A stretch of DNA of 64,000 nt from Bacillota bacterium (GCA_023428025.1 JAEYZN010000006.1:1-64000); one strand, 5' to 3'. Shown: positions 41,692-50,001, counted from the first letter of the stretch. A program made the numbers and translations. Notes: generated by a model not told the origin, from the letters alone.

Positions 41692-42129
41692 TTAATCCGC
41701 ATGCTCCGAAAACGCTTCGATGCTCTCCAGCATTCGTATCACAAATCTGGCGGGGCCCCACAGCATCACGCGCAGCTGATGGCCGCCTTCGTATTGCCGC
41801 ACATTGAGCGAGCTTTGGCGCAGCAGCGGGTCGTGCATGTTCATCACGGCGAGCAGCAGCGTCGATATCCTGTCCGCCTCCGCCCGGTCCCGCGCGGGGA
41901 TATCCACCACGGCGGAAACAGTGACAGCGGGCGCATCCGATTTATTGGCGTCGCCGGGGTCCAACCCGCGCTCCTCAACGAACAGGCTTAAGTCGTGCCC
42001 GCTCACGCGATATAATTTGCCAACTTTTGTGGCGCGCAGCTTGCCTTCGGTGATATACCGCCGCACCGTTTTGGGATGTATGCCCAGCAGATTGGCGATA
42101 GCGTCCACAGAATAGAATTTTTCACTCAT
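41692..42129 (-). CDS. MerR/excisionase-type helix-turn-helix protein
   Basis: A 145-residue protein. Residues 1-50 form a HTH_17/excisionase-like winged helix (FYSVDAIANLLGIHPKTVRRYITEGKLRATKVGKLYRVSG). The remaining 95 residues are a putative sensor domain, with IPARDRAEADRISTLLLAVMN and GHQLRVMLWGPARFVIRMLESIE, like ligand-binding or dimer domains in small transcription factors. No integrase, recombinase or att site is nearby, so a phage excisionase role is unlikely. GAGGTGACGAC precedes ATG 42129. Confidence 0.82.
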   Translation of the reverse strand: MSEKFYSVDAIANLLGIHPKTVRRYITEGKLRATKVGKLYRVSGHDLSLFVEERGLDPGDANKSDAPAVTVSAVVDIPARDRAEADRISTLLLAVMNMHDPLLRQSSLNVRQYEGGHQLRVMLWGPARFVIRMLESIEAFSEHAD

Positions 42130-42446
42130 GTCGTCACCTCAATTCACATTATAAAAGTACCATGAAGTCATGTAAAATACAACATCAATTATATGATAGA
42201 GGATAATGGGGAATATATGGTCTGGTTTTAGGTAAAGCAGCCAGCGCAGCCGCATCATTTCATCGCACCAATCCTACCAACTCTGTATGAAAAAGCACAA
42301 TAGTTCTATAAATCAAAAGATCGTGCAAGAAAAGCCGTAACGGACCACGGTATACTTTTGACGATCAAGGAGAAAAGCGGTATGCGGGACAAAGACCTAA
42401 GCTTAGGAGCGGGGTACAGACAAATAAGATAATGGAATGATGAAGC
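42130..42446. other. Divergent intergenic region (317 bp)
   Basis: No full gene seen. A TATACT and an AAGGAG followed by a 16-codon plus-strand frame (42382-42432) occur near its end; these may be the leader of the corrinoid protein gene, whose own ribosome binding site is poor. Confidence 0.4.
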
Positions 42447-43088
42447 ATGAATAATGTATTGTCTCGGGTGGCGCTGATATCGGGCGCGGTTCAGACAGGC
42501 CGGGCCGACTATGTGGCCGCTTTGGTCTCGCAGGCGCTGGATGGTGGCATACCGGCGGAGGAAATATTGAATAACGGGCTGCTGGAGGGCATGCGGCGGC
42601 TGGGGGCAAGGTTCCGAAAAAACGAGGTGTACGTCCCCGAGGTGCTGGTGGCCGCGCGCGCGCTCAACAGAGGTCTGGAACTGCTGCGCCCCGGCCTGGT
42701 CCGCGAGAACGTCAGGCTGATCGGCAAGGTGGTGCTGGCGACGGTGAAGGGCGACATGCATGACGTGGGCAAAAACCTCGTGCGCATGATGCTGGTGGGC
42801 GCCGGTTTCGAGGTGATCGATCTCGGCGTTAACGTGCCCGCGGCAGACATTGTGGAAGCGGTGCGGCGGCACCGGCCGCAGCTGCTTGCGCTGTCCGCGC
42901 TGCTCACCGCCACGATGGACCAACAGCGCATTGTGATCGAGGCGCTGACGGACGCCGGGCTGCGCGATGCCGTGAAGGTGCTGGTGGGCGGCGCACCCAT
43001 CACGCGGGCGTTCTGCGACCTGATCGGCGCGGACGGCTACGCGCCGGATGCGGCCAGCTGCGCCGAACTGGCGAGAACGCTGGTATAG
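42447..43088 (+). CDS. Corrinoid (cobalamin-binding) protein, MtaC/MtbC type
   Basis: A 213-residue methyltransferase corrinoid protein. The N-terminal helical cap (about 1-85) has the ILNNGLLEGMRRLGARFRKNEVYVPEVL pattern. The Rossmann B12 domain carries DMHDVGKNLV (DxHxxG; His is the lower axial Co ligand), LSALLTATM and the GGAPI nucleotide-tail loop near 170. Such proteins carry the methyl group between a substrate-specific methyltransferase and tetrahydrofolate or CoM. No MtaB/MtgB-like methyltransferase is adjacent. The start has only a weak ribosome binding site. The G3E GTPase follows by 57 bp. Confidence 0.9.
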   Translation: MNNVLSRVALISGAVQTGRADYVAALVSQALDGGIPAEEILNNGLLEGMRRLGARFRKNEVYVPEVLVAARALNRGLELLRPGLVRENVRLIGKVVLATVKGDMHDVGKNLVRMMLVGAGFEVIDLGVNVPAADIVEAVRRHRPQLLALSALLTATMDQQRIVIEALTDAGLRDAVKVLVGGAPITRAFCDLIGADGYAPDAASCAELARTLV

Positions 43089-43145
43089 CGCGGCGGATAT
43101 GGTATACTGAAAAGCCGATACGTATCGAAAACGGAGACAGCGCGC

Positions 43146-43931
43146 ATGATCGAGATGGATGTCATATCCGGCTTTCTGGGAGCGGGCAAGACCACGCTGG
43201 CCAACGCCCTGCTGGCGCATTACGTCAACGCGGGGGAGAAAGCGGTCTATATCGTCAACGAATTCGGCGAGACGGAGACGGACGCCGACCTGGTGCGCAG
43301 CGAGGGCTTCCACGCCGTGACGCTGCCGAACGGCTGCATCTGCTGCACGCTCCGGGCCGATCTGCTGCTGGCGCTGCGCGAGGTGATTGCCGCTTTCACG
43401 CCCACGAAGATCGTCTTTGAGACGTCCGGCATATTCGTCTACGACCAGTTTGAGGATATCTTAAGGGACGAGTATCTGCGCACGCGCTGCCGGGTGCGGC
43501 GCACGGTGGCCGTGGCGGACAGCCTGAACATCCAGAAGCGCGTACTGATGGCGGGCAGCTTCGTGGGAAACCAGCTCAAAAACGCATCCGTCATCGTTAT
43601 CAGCAAGCTGGAGCGTTTTACGGGAGACCTGGACGGGCTCGTCTGCGACCTGAAGGCCATATCACCCAGCGCCGCGTTGCTGGCCCGCCGGTGGGACGAG
43701 GACGGTTTTATTGAAGCGTTTTTAGACGTCGGCAGCGATGAAGACCGCGTCCGGGTGAGCGGCCACGGGCATGAACATTTCGACGCGGTGACGGTGGACA
43801 TAGACAGCGTTTTTACGCAGGAAAGCTTCGAGCGGTTCCTTCAAGGCGTATTGTCCGGCAGGCTGGGCGAATTCCTGCGCGTGAAGGGCGCGGTGCTGAT
43901 CGACGGAAAGCGGCACCTGCTGAAAACCTGA
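43146..43931 (+). CDS. CobW/G3E-family GTPase
   Basis: A 261-residue metal-chaperone GTPase. Walker A is GFLGAGKTT at residues about 9-17; NEFGETETDADLV follows, the metal-binding motif is GCICCTLR (CxCC) near 62-69, ETSGI is the Walker-B region and ISKLER replaces the usual NKxD. The C-terminal domain is short and includes SGHGHEHFD, a His-rich metal tether. G3E proteins load Co, Zn or Ni or act on corrinoid enzymes; position next to a corrinoid protein suggests service to that protein. The NKxD change may relax nucleotide specificity. Confidence 0.9.
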   Translation: MIEMDVISGFLGAGKTTLANALLAHYVNAGEKAVYIVNEFGETETDADLVRSEGFHAVTLPNGCICCTLRADLLLALREVIAAFTPTKIVFETSGIFVYDQFEDILRDEYLRTRCRVRRTVAVADSLNIQKRVLMAGSFVGNQLKNASVIVISKLERFTGDLDGLVCDLKAISPSAALLARRWDEDGFIEAFLDVGSDEDRVRVSGHGHEHFDAVTVDIDSVFTQESFERFLQGVLSGRLGEFLRVKGAVLIDGKRHLLKT

Positions 43932-44026
43932 AGGCCAATGCTGAAACGCATAATAAAGCCGTCCTCGCGCGCAGCGAAGGCGGCTTGTGTGTTTTCAGAA
44001 TGTATGCCCGCGGGGGACGACAGGAC

Positions 44027-44473
44027 TTATATAAAGAACATCAGGCTCTGGTCGCCTTTGAGCTTCTCCGTTTCGTGGACAAGGTCTTCCAGCGTGGCGG
44101 CGGCGAGGGACTTGATCACCGCGTCATCCAGCGGGCCGAACACGAGGCTTTGCATCGCTTCGTCCGTCTCGGGGGAATTGTGCGCCACGGTTTCCTCCGT
44201 CGCCTCAAACAGCGAGATTTCCGCGGCGGAAAGGATATCGTAAGCCGTGATCTGGCTGGGCGTGCGCGTGAACACATAGCCGCCCTGCGCGCCCTTCACC
44301 GAATTGACAACGCCGCCGCGGCGCAGCAGCGCAAACACCTGCTCCAGGTATATTTTGGATATGCCCAGCCGCTCGGAGATGCTGACGACGGTGACGGGAT
44401 CGACGCCGTTGGAAAACTTGGCCATGTTGATGGCGGCGGCCAGCGCGTAACGCCCCTTGGAGGAAATTCTCAT
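44027..44473 (-). CDS. Rrf2-family transcriptional regulator (CymR-like)
   Basis: A 148-residue winged-helix regulator. MRISSKGRYALAAAINMAK is the canonical Rrf2 opening; the recognition helix region is SISERLGISKIYLEQVFALLRRGGVVNSVKGAQGGY. The three-Cys cluster motif of IscR is missing, so Fe-S sensing is unlikely; CymR, which controls cysteine metabolism in Firmicutes and also lacks those Cys, is the better analogue. It is divergent from cysK, 357 bp away. GAGGTAAC precedes the ATG. It likely binds the AAACATAT-type sites upstream of cysK and metN. Confidence 0.87.
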   Translation of the reverse strand: MRISSKGRYALAAAINMAKFSNGVDPVTVVSISERLGISKIYLEQVFALLRRGGVVNSVKGAQGGYVFTRTPSQITAYDILSAAEISLFEATEETVAHNSPETDEAMQSLVFGPLDDAVIKSLAAATLEDLVHETEKLKGDQSLMFFI

Positions 44474-44750
44474 TGAGTTACCTCATTTCATACTCGATGC
44501 ATATGTTTTGATAATAGGCGGATAGCTGAAAATTGTCAATAGGGGCTGTTGCGGCGGAAAAATATCTGATTGTTTCAGGCCGCTGACAAAGCCCGTATAC
44601 TGCGTTGTTTCTCTATCAAAGCGCGCCGGTGCATCATCGCCGCAATGCTCAAAAACGCCTTGTATTGAGACTTTTCAGCGGCTTCCATTTGTTAATTTTA
44701 ATCTTACATAATCCAGGCTGCAATTTAAGCTGATTATTTTTAAAAAGGTG

Positions 44751-44779
44751 TTGACAAAATAACAAAAGCACCATATTAT
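44751..44779 (+). promoter_or_regulatory. Sigma-A promoter of cysK, TTGACA-N17-TATTAT
   Basis: TTGACA at 44751-44756 and TATTAT at 44774-44779, 17-bp spacer, 52 bp before the cysK start. Confidence 0.85.
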
Positions 44780-44789
44780 AAAATCATAT

Positions 44790-44808
44790 AAAACATATAT
44801 GAATTATT
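44790..44808 (+). promoter_or_regulatory. Operator candidate AAAACATATATGAATTATT
   Basis: Immediately downstream of the cysK -10, where a bound repressor would block transcription. It is nearly the same as the elements at 4053-4070 and 45926-45943. Confidence 0.45.
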
Positions 44809-44830
44809 CATGTCAAGGAGGCAACCCAAT

Positions 44831-45763
44831 ATGGCAAAGGTCTATAAAAGTTTGACGGAACTCATCGGCAAAACGCCGCTGCTCGAGCTGTCCAACTACG
44901 AGAAGAAGCACGATCTGAAAGCGTCCATACTCGGCAAGCTGGAGTATTACAATCCGGCGGGCAGCGTGAAGGACAGAATCGCCAAAGCGATGATCGACGA
45001 CGCGGAACAAAGGGGTATCCTGAAGCCGGACAGCGTGATCATAGAGCCCACCAGTGGCAACACCGGCATCGGCCTCGCGTCTGTGGCGGCGGCCCAGGGT
45101 TACCGTATTATACTGACGATGCCCGAGACGATGAGCGTGGAGCGCCGCAACCTGCTGAAAGCATACGGCGCGGAGCTGGTGCTCACCGAAGGCGCGAAGG
45201 GCATGAAGGGCGCCATCGCCAAGGCGAATGAGCTGGCGCAGGAGATACCAAACGCGTTCATTCCCGGCCAGTTCGACAATCCGGCGAACCCGGCCATCCA
45301 CAAGGCCACCACAGGCCCCGAGATCTGGGAAGACACGGACGGCAAGGTCGACATATTCGTGTCCGGCGCGGGCACGGGCGGCACCATCTCAGGCGCGGGC
45401 GAATACTTAAGGTCGAAGAATCCGGACGTCAAGATCGTGGTCGTGGAACCGGCGGATTCTCCGGTGCTGTCCGAAGGGCGTCCGGGGCCGCACAAGATAC
45501 AGGGGATCGGGCCGGGCTTTGTACCTGAAGTGCTCAACACAAAGATCTACGATGAGATCATCACGGTGAAGAACGAAGACGCGTTTGCCGTCGGCCGCGA
45601 GATCGCCAAAACGGAAGGCCTGCTGATCGGCATATCGTCCGGCGCGGCGGCCTGGGCCGCCACAGAACTGGCCAAACGCCCCGAGAACGCGGGCAAGACC
45701 ATCGTCGTGGTGCTGCCGGATACGGGCGAGCGTTACCTTTCAACCGCACTGTTTGCTGAATAA
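44831..45763 (+). CDS. cysK: Cysteine synthase A (O-acetylserine sulfhydrylase)
   Basis: A 310-residue PLP enzyme joining O-acetyl-L-serine and sulfide to give L-cysteine. The PLP lysine is K47 in NPAGSVKDRIA; the substrate loop is EPTSGNTGIG at 72-81; the phosphate loop is GAGTGGTISG near 178; the PLP ring N-binding Ser lies in GISSGAAAWA. AAGGAGG precedes ATG 44831. It is preceded by a consensus promoter and an Rrf2-type operator candidate, and followed, after a hairpin, by metNIQ. No serine acetyltransferase gene is in view. Confidence 0.96.
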   Translation: MAKVYKSLTELIGKTPLLELSNYEKKHDLKASILGKLEYYNPAGSVKDRIAKAMIDDAEQRGILKPDSVIIEPTSGNTGIGLASVAAAQGYRIILTMPETMSVERRNLLKAYGAELVLTEGAKGMKGAIAKANELAQEIPNAFIPGQFDNPANPAIHKATTGPEIWEDTDGKVDIFVSGAGTGGTISGAGEYLRSKNPDVKIVVVEPADSPVLSEGRPGPHKIQGIGPGFVPEVLNTKIYDEIITVKNEDAFAVGREIAKTEGLLIGISSGAAAWAATELAKRPENAGKTIVVVLPDTGERYLSTALFAE

Positions 45764-45880
45764 ACCCATATGCTATAAATCCTCCGGCCGGGCGCAGGGC
45801 AGGGCTCTGCGCCCGACTACTGGAATCAACGAAGTCTGAAACCGAATCAGGATGACTTAAGGCAATGCTGCCAACTGTGA

Positions 45881-45903
45881 AACGGCTGCTTAAACCAGCC
45901 GTT
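45881..45903 (+). terminator. Hairpin between cysK and metN (weak terminator or attenuator)
   Basis: AACGGCTG (45881-45888) pairs with CAGCCGTT (45896-45903) over a 7-nt loop, followed by CATTTAT. Confidence 0.45.
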
Positions 45904-45925
45904 CATTTATAATCATAAAACATAC

Positions 45926-45943
45926 CAAACATATAGAATAAGG
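45926..45943 (+). promoter_or_regulatory. Operator candidate CAAACATATAGAATAAGG
   Basis: Shares AAACATAT-n-GAATAA with the elements before cysK and the ATC-hydrolase operon; ends at the metN ribosome binding site, so it could act as a repressor site near the transcription start. Confidence 0.4.
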
Positions 45944-45953
45944 ATGGTAATTG

Positions 45954-46982
45954 ATGCCTGAAAACAACAGATCAGAATACGGTATCATTCGCATCGAGAA
46001 TCTGAGCAAACGCTTCAAGGGCAGTGCCGGTGAGGTGCAAGCGCTGGAAGACATCGACATTGATATTCAGAAGGGGGAAGTATTCGGCATCATCGGCATG
46101 AGCGGCGCGGGAAAAAGCACTCTGGTGCGTTGCGTCAATCTGCTGGAGAAGCCGACAAGCGGCAAGGTATATTTTGACGGGATGGACCTGCAGGCGCTGA
46201 CGCAGACGCAGCTCAACCATGCGCGAAAGTCCATCGGCATGATATTTCAGCTGTTCAATCTGCTGATGCAGCGCACGGCGCTGGACAACGTGTGCTTCCC
46301 GCTGGAGATATCCGGCGTGGACAAAAGCCAGGCGCGCAAGAGGGCCAAGGAGCTGCTGTCCCTGGTGGGGCTGACCGATAAGGCGAACGCCTACCCGGCC
46401 CAGCTGTCCGGCGGCCAAAGGCAGCGCGTGGCGATCGCCCGGGCGCTGGCCACCAACCCCAAGGTGCTGCTGTGCGACGAAGCCACGAGCGCGCTGGACC
46501 CGGCCACCACGCGGGAGATACTGTCGCTGCTTAAGGACATCAACAAGCGCCTCGGCATCACCATCGTGGTCATCACGCATGAAATGAGCGTGATCGAGCA
46601 GATCTGCCAGCGCGTCGCCATTATCGACGACAGCCGCATCGTGGAATCCGGCTCGGTGGAGGAGATATTCGCAAGACCCAAATCGGCCGCGGCCCGCCGG
46701 CTCGTTTATGCCGAAGACCGGCAGCTGGAGCCCGTGGCCGGCCAGCGATGTTGCCGCATCGTGTTTGACGGCAGCTCGTCGTATGAGCCGGTGGTGGCGG
46801 GCATGGTGCTGGAATTCGGACAAGTCGTCAACATACTGTTCGCGGACACCCGCAACATTGACGGAAAAGCCTTCGGGCAGATCGTGCTGCAGCTGCCGGA
46901 CAGAGGCAGTGCGGCGGATGGGATGATCCGGTATCTGCGCGCAAAGGGCCTGACAGTGGAGGAGGTGGACGGCTATGTTTGA
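45954..46982 (+). CDS. metN: Methionine/cystine-type ABC transporter ATPase (MetN)
   Basis: A 342-residue ATPase. Walker A is GMSGAGKSTL near residue 48, the Q-loop FQLFNLL, the signature LSGGQRQRVAIARAL, Walker B VLLCDEATSALD and the switch His in VITHEM. The C-terminal 80 residues (RIVFDGSSSYEPVVAGM onward) are the NIL ligand-sensing domain that inhibits transport when intracellular methionine is high. ATG 45954 is chosen, with AAGGATGG 6-7 nt upstream. The metI start lies inside its last 8 bp. Substrate may be L-/D-methionine, or cystine given cysK next door. Confidence 0.93.
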   Translation: MPENNRSEYGIIRIENLSKRFKGSAGEVQALEDIDIDIQKGEVFGIIGMSGAGKSTLVRCVNLLEKPTSGKVYFDGMDLQALTQTQLNHARKSIGMIFQLFNLLMQRTALDNVCFPLEISGVDKSQARKRAKELLSLVGLTDKANAYPAQLSGGQRQRVAIARALATNPKVLLCDEATSALDPATTREILSLLKDINKRLGITIVVITHEMSVIEQICQRVAIIDDSRIVESGSVEEIFARPKSAAARRLVYAEDRQLEPVAGQRCCRIVFDGSSSYEPVVAGMVLEFGQVVNILFADTRNIDGKAFGQIVLQLPDRGSAADGMIRYLRAKGLTVEEVDGYV

Positions 46983-47634
46983 TGAGGTGGTATTGAAAAT
47001 GCTGGGCGAGGGCGTGCTGGAGACGCTTTATATGACGCTCGTATCCACCGCTTTGGCCTACGTGCTGGGGCTGCCCATCGGCATCGCGCTGGTGGTGACG
47101 GACAAGCAAGGCATCCGGCCCAACAAAGGCGTCAACTCGGTGCTGGGCATCATCGTCAACATCGTCCGCTCCGTGCCGTTCCTGATACTGCTGATCGCCC
47201 TGACGCCCTTCACGCGGTTCGTACTCGGGACGTCCATCGGCTCCACCGCGACGGTGGTGCCGCTGGTGATCGGCGCAGCCCCGTTTATCGGGCGCCTGGT
47301 GGAGTCCTCGCTCAAAGAGGTGGACAAAGGCGTGATCGAAGCGGCCCACTCCATGGGCGCGTCCACCATGCAGATCGTGCGCAAGGTGCTGCTGCCCGAA
47401 GCGCGGCCCTCGCTGATCACCGGAGCGGCCATCGCCGTGACGACGATCCTCAGCTACTCCGCGATGGCGGGCATCGTGGGCGGCGGCGGCCTCGGCGATA
47501 TCGCGATACGGTACGGGCTGTACCGCTATCAGTCGGACATCATGTTCATCACGGTGGCGCTGCTGGTGATATTGGTGCAGGTGCTGCAGGAAGTGGGCAC
47601 CTGGCTGGCCCGGCTGAGCGACAGAAGAAGATAA
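46975..47634 (+). CDS. metI: Methionine-type ABC transporter permease (MetI)
   Basis: A 219-residue permease with five transmembrane segments. The ABC-permease EAA loop is EAAHSMGASTMQIVRKVLLPEA near residue 122; the first segment LYMTLVSTALAYVLGLPIGI and the last MFITVALLVILVQVLQEVGTWLA match MetI. It overlaps metN by 8 bp, so translation is coupled. It forms the membrane channel with MetN and receives substrate from MetQ. Confidence 0.93.
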   Translation: MFDEVVLKMLGEGVLETLYMTLVSTALAYVLGLPIGIALVVTDKQGIRPNKGVNSVLGIIVNIVRSVPFLILLIALTPFTRFVLGTSIGSTATVVPLVIGAAPFIGRLVESSLKEVDKGVIEAAHSMGASTMQIVRKVLLPEARPSLITGAAIAVTTILSYSAMAGIVGGGGLGDIAIRYGLYRYQSDIMFITVALLVILVQVLQEVGTWLARLSDRRR

Positions 47635-47669
47635 AATTTATTAAATAATAATTATTTAGGAGGATTACC

Positions 47670-48581
47670 ATGAAAAAGTCATTGAGTTTGCTGATTGTCA
47701 CAGTGCTCGCGCTGTCTGTGCTGCTGGCGGCTTGCGCACCCGCGGCCCCGGCGGTTACCGAAACGCCCGAGGCCACACCCGAAGCCACTGAGGCCCCCAC
47801 CGAGGCGCCCGAGGCCACGCCCGAAGCCACTGAGGCGCCCGAGCTGGTGAAGATTGTGGTGGGCGCGTCGCCCGCGCCGCATGCCGAGATCCTTGAGGCG
47901 ATCAAGCCGGTGCTGGCCGAGCAGGGCTATGATCTTGAGATCGTGGAGTTCACGGACTATGTGCAGCCCAACCTGGCGCTGGAGGACGGCTCTCTGGACG
48001 CGAACTACTTCCAGCACGTGCCGTATCTGGACGACTTCAACGCTGAAAACGGCACCAGCATCGTGCCCCTCGTCGCGGTCCACTTCGAGCCGTTTGGTAT
48101 CTACGCCGGAAAAACGGCTTCTCTGGACGCGCTGAAAGACGGCGCTCAGATCGCGGTCCCCAACGATACCACCAACGAAGCGCGCGCTCTGCTGCTGCTT
48201 GAGGCTCAGGGCCTGATCAAGCTGAAGGCGGATGCCGGTCTTAAAGCGACAATCAATGACATCGAGGAAAACCCGAAAAAACTGAAAATCGTCGAAATCG
48301 AAGCCGCGCAGCTGCCCCGCTCTCTGGCTGATGTGGACATCGCGGCGATCAACGGCAACTATGCCATTGAAGCGGGCCTCAATGCCGCCACCGACGCGCT
48401 GGCCAGAGAAGAGGTTGGCTCGCTCTCCGCCACGACATATGCCAACATTCTGGCGGTGCGTGCGGGCGACGAGGGCCGTGAGGAGCTGAAGGCGCTGGCC
48501 GCCGCCCTGACGAGCGACGTCGTCAAGAAGTTCATCGTGGATACATATGCAGAAGGTGCTAATGTGGTGCCCGTATTCTGA
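47670..48581 (+). CDS. metQ: Methionine-type ABC substrate-binding lipoprotein (MetQ/NlpA)
   Basis: A 303-residue lipoprotein. The signal peptide ends LSVLLAAC (Cys22). A repetitive Thr/Pro/Glu/Ala linker (about 24-58, built from EATPEATEAPTEAPE-like units) is longer than in most MetQ proteins. The NlpA domain then runs KIVVGASPAPHAEILEAIKP, DYVQPNLALEDGSLDANYFQHVPYLDDFN and VPNDTTNEARALLLLEAQGLI, with NGNYAIEAGL near the end. AGGAGGATTACC precedes the ATG. It delivers the amino acid to MetNI. Confidence 0.94.
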   Translation: MKKSLSLLIVTVLALSVLLAACAPAAPAVTETPEATPEATEAPTEAPEATPEATEAPELVKIVVGASPAPHAEILEAIKPVLAEQGYDLEIVEFTDYVQPNLALEDGSLDANYFQHVPYLDDFNAENGTSIVPLVAVHFEPFGIYAGKTASLDALKDGAQIAVPNDTTNEARALLLLEAQGLIKLKADAGLKATINDIEENPKKLKIVEIEAAQLPRSLADVDIAAINGNYAIEAGLNAATDALAREEVGSLSATTYANILAVRAGDEGREELKALAAALTSDVVKKFIVDTYAEGANVVPVF

Positions 48582-48628
48582 ACAACTCTGATCCCACACT
48601 CTTTATTCATAACAAACAAAACATCGCG

Positions 48629-48659
48629 AAAGGCGGCCAACCGGCTGCCTTTTGCTTTT
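48629..48659 (+). terminator. Intrinsic terminator of metNIQ
   Basis: AAAGGCGGCC / GGCTGCCTTT stem with an AACC loop and one mismatch, followed by TTTGCTTTT. Confidence 0.8.
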
Positions 48660-48700
48660 AAATAAAACACAATAATTATTCCATACAGGGGGGTGGTCAG

Positions 48701-48729
48701 GCACTTTTCTAAAACCATACGCATACAGT
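48701..48729 (+). promoter_or_regulatory. Sigma-E-like sporulation promoter of cotJABC
   Basis: GCACTTT (48701-48707; 5 of 7 match to GCATATT) and CATACAGT (48722-48729, matching CATACAnT) separated by 14 bp, about 90 bp before cotJA. The B. subtilis cotJ operon is sigma-E controlled, which supports the reading. Confidence 0.5.
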
Positions 48730-48818
48730 GCTGGCACACTATTCTTATGTGTTCATATGATAACTATATAACCCTGCTTTTAGCAGCAAGGCGGGCTTTA
48801 GTTAAGGAGATATGAGAA

Positions 48819-49010
48819 ATGAAAGAGAATGTCGCTGATATGATGGCTCCCGGGGGCACCTGCGTGCCTATGGAGACGCCGATCATGGATGTTCGACTCG
48901 CTCACGCCTATGTGCCGTGGCAGATGCTCTGCGGAACGATGTCACCCGTGCAGTCGCTCAAGGCCGGCACCATATTCCCCGAACTGACAGACCATTACGG
49001 AATCTGGTAG
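48819..49010 (+). CDS. cotJA: Spore coat protein CotJA
   Basis: A 63-residue protein ending ...LAHAYVPWQMLCGTMSPVQSLKAGTIFPELTDHYGIW. The segment AYVPWQxxxxxxxxxxxLxxGTxFPEL is the CotJA signature. CotJA is a small inner-coat component needed to load CotJC. AAGGAGATATGAGAA precedes ATG 48819. The first gene of cotJABC, 14 bp before cotJB. Expression in the mother cell during sporulation is inferred from the family and the sigma-E-like promoter. Confidence 0.92.
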   Translation: MKENVADMMAPGGTCVPMETPIMDVRLAHAYVPWQMLCGTMSPVQSLKAGTIFPELTDHYGIW

Positions 49011-49024
49011 GGAGGGGGATGGCG

Positions 49025-49300
49025 ATGAACAGAGACGAAATGTTAAAGGCGCTGACGGCGATGGACTTTTACGCCGTGGATATGGCGCTTTACCTGAACA
49101 CGCATCCGGACGACCGCGAAGCCCTGGCGAGGTATAACGCCGTCGTGAACGAGGCCAACATGCTTCGGCGCGATTACGAGCAACAATTCGGGCCGATGTA
49201 TTCGTTCCGGTCCACCAGCGCCGGGCCGTGGCAGTGGATCAATGATCCTTGGCCGTGGCAGGCGCAGTTTAACTTTATGTTGGGAGGAGATGATCGCTAA
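49025..49300 (+). CDS. cotJB: Spore coat protein CotJB
   Basis: A 91-residue protein starting MNRDEMLKALTAMDFYAVDMALYLNTHPDDREAL, with YEQQFGP near residue 55 and the Trp-rich end GPWQWINDPWPWQ, all typical of CotJB. The start is set at ATG 49025, with GGAGGGGG 6 nt upstream; ATG 49019 would be too close to that site. Its stop overlaps the cotJC start by one base. Part of the spore-coat complex. Confidence 0.92.
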   Translation: MNRDEMLKALTAMDFYAVDMALYLNTHPDDREALARYNAVVNEANMLRRDYEQQFGPMYSFRSTSAGPWQWINDPWPWQAQFNFMLGGDDR

Positions 49301-49899
49301 TGTGGATATATGAGAAGAAGCTTGAATACCCCGTCAGGATCAAGGCGCCCAACCCGAAGATGGCCAAGGTTATCATGTCGCAATACGGCGGGCCGGACGG
49401 CGAGATCGGCGCGTCTTTGCGTTACCTGAGCCAGCGGTTTTCGATGGTGACGCCGCAAGCCAAGGCCACGCTCAATGACATTGGGACTGAAGAACTGGCC
49501 CATTTGGAGATGGTTGGCGCTATGGTGCGCCAGCTGATGGAGAACGCTTCGATTGAGGAGATCGAAAAAGCGGGCATGGCCGCATACTTTACCGACCATG
49601 ACAGGGGCGTATACCCGCAGAGCGCTGGCGGCGTACCGTTCACCGCGACCGCATTTCAGGTAAAGGGAGACCCAATCACCGACCTGTATGAAGACATGGC
49701 GGCTGAACAGAAAGCGCGGTCCACATATGAATACCTGCTTCAACTGGCGGATGACCCGGATGTGATTGAGCCGCTCCGGTTTTTGAGAGAGAGAGAGGTC
49801 GTCCATTTCCAGAGGTTCGGAGAATCCCTGCGCATCGTGCAGGACTATCTGGGCGATAAAAAGCGCGTGAGTATGCGCATGCCAGCCAATAAAAAGTAA
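49300..49899 (+). CDS. cotJC: Spore coat manganese catalase CotJC
   Basis: A 199-residue dimanganese catalase-fold protein. The ligand set is visible: Glu35 (PDGEIGAS), Glu65 and His68 (TEELAHLE), a Glu in the YEDMAAEQKAR helix and His in REVVHFQRF. It probably removes H2O2 in the coat during oxidative cross-linking of coat proteins. The start ATG overlaps the cotJB stop (TAATG) and has GGAGGAGA upstream. A strong hairpin terminator follows. Confidence 0.94.
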   Translation: MWIYEKKLEYPVRIKAPNPKMAKVIMSQYGGPDGEIGASLRYLSQRFSMVTPQAKATLNDIGTEELAHLEMVGAMVRQLMENASIEEIEKAGMAAYFTDHDRGVYPQSAGGVPFTATAFQVKGDPITDLYEDMAAEQKARSTYEYLLQLADDPDVIEPLRFLREREVVHFQRFGESLRIVQDYLGDKKRVSMRMPANKK

Positions 49900-49951
49900 A
49901 TCCGGCCTACGGTCGTTCATATAAATACTCGTAATGCCTAGGCGCATGGGG

Positions 49952-49990
49952 GATAAGCAGGCCTGAACAGCCTGCTTATCTTTGTGTTTG
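49952..49990 (+). terminator. Intrinsic terminator of cotJABC
   Basis: GATAAGCAGGC (49952-49962) pairs perfectly with GCCTGCTTATC (49970-49980), followed by TTTGTGTTTG. Confidence 0.85.
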
Positions 49991-50001
49991 TGAAAAATTC
50001 A

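Larger units (their letters stand above)
44474..44830. other. Divergent regulatory region between the Rrf2 gene and cysK (357 bp)
   Basis: Holds the consensus cysK promoter and an AT-rich operator candidate near the cysK end; nothing else is recognised. No T-box or SAM riboswitch features are evident. Confidence 0.5.

Noticed and set aside
41692..42129. Excisionase as a sign of a prophage or integrative element
   Set aside because: No integrase, att repeat or phage gene nearby and the protein has a long C-terminal domain; it reads as an ordinary small regulator.
42382..42432. 16-residue plus-strand frame MRDKDLSLGAGYRQIR after AAGGAG
   Set aside because: Too short and featureless to call a gene; may be a leader of the corrinoid gene but nothing supports translation beyond the short ribosome binding site.
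45790..45814. GGGCGCAG/CTGCGCCC hairpin after cysK as the terminator
   Set aside because: Strong stem but no T-tract follows; not called as an intrinsic terminator.
44474..45953. SAM or T-box riboswitch before cysK or metN
   Set aside because: No T-box sequence, specifier hairpin or SAM-I/II core could be seen; the leaders are short and AT-rich, which suits protein operators.
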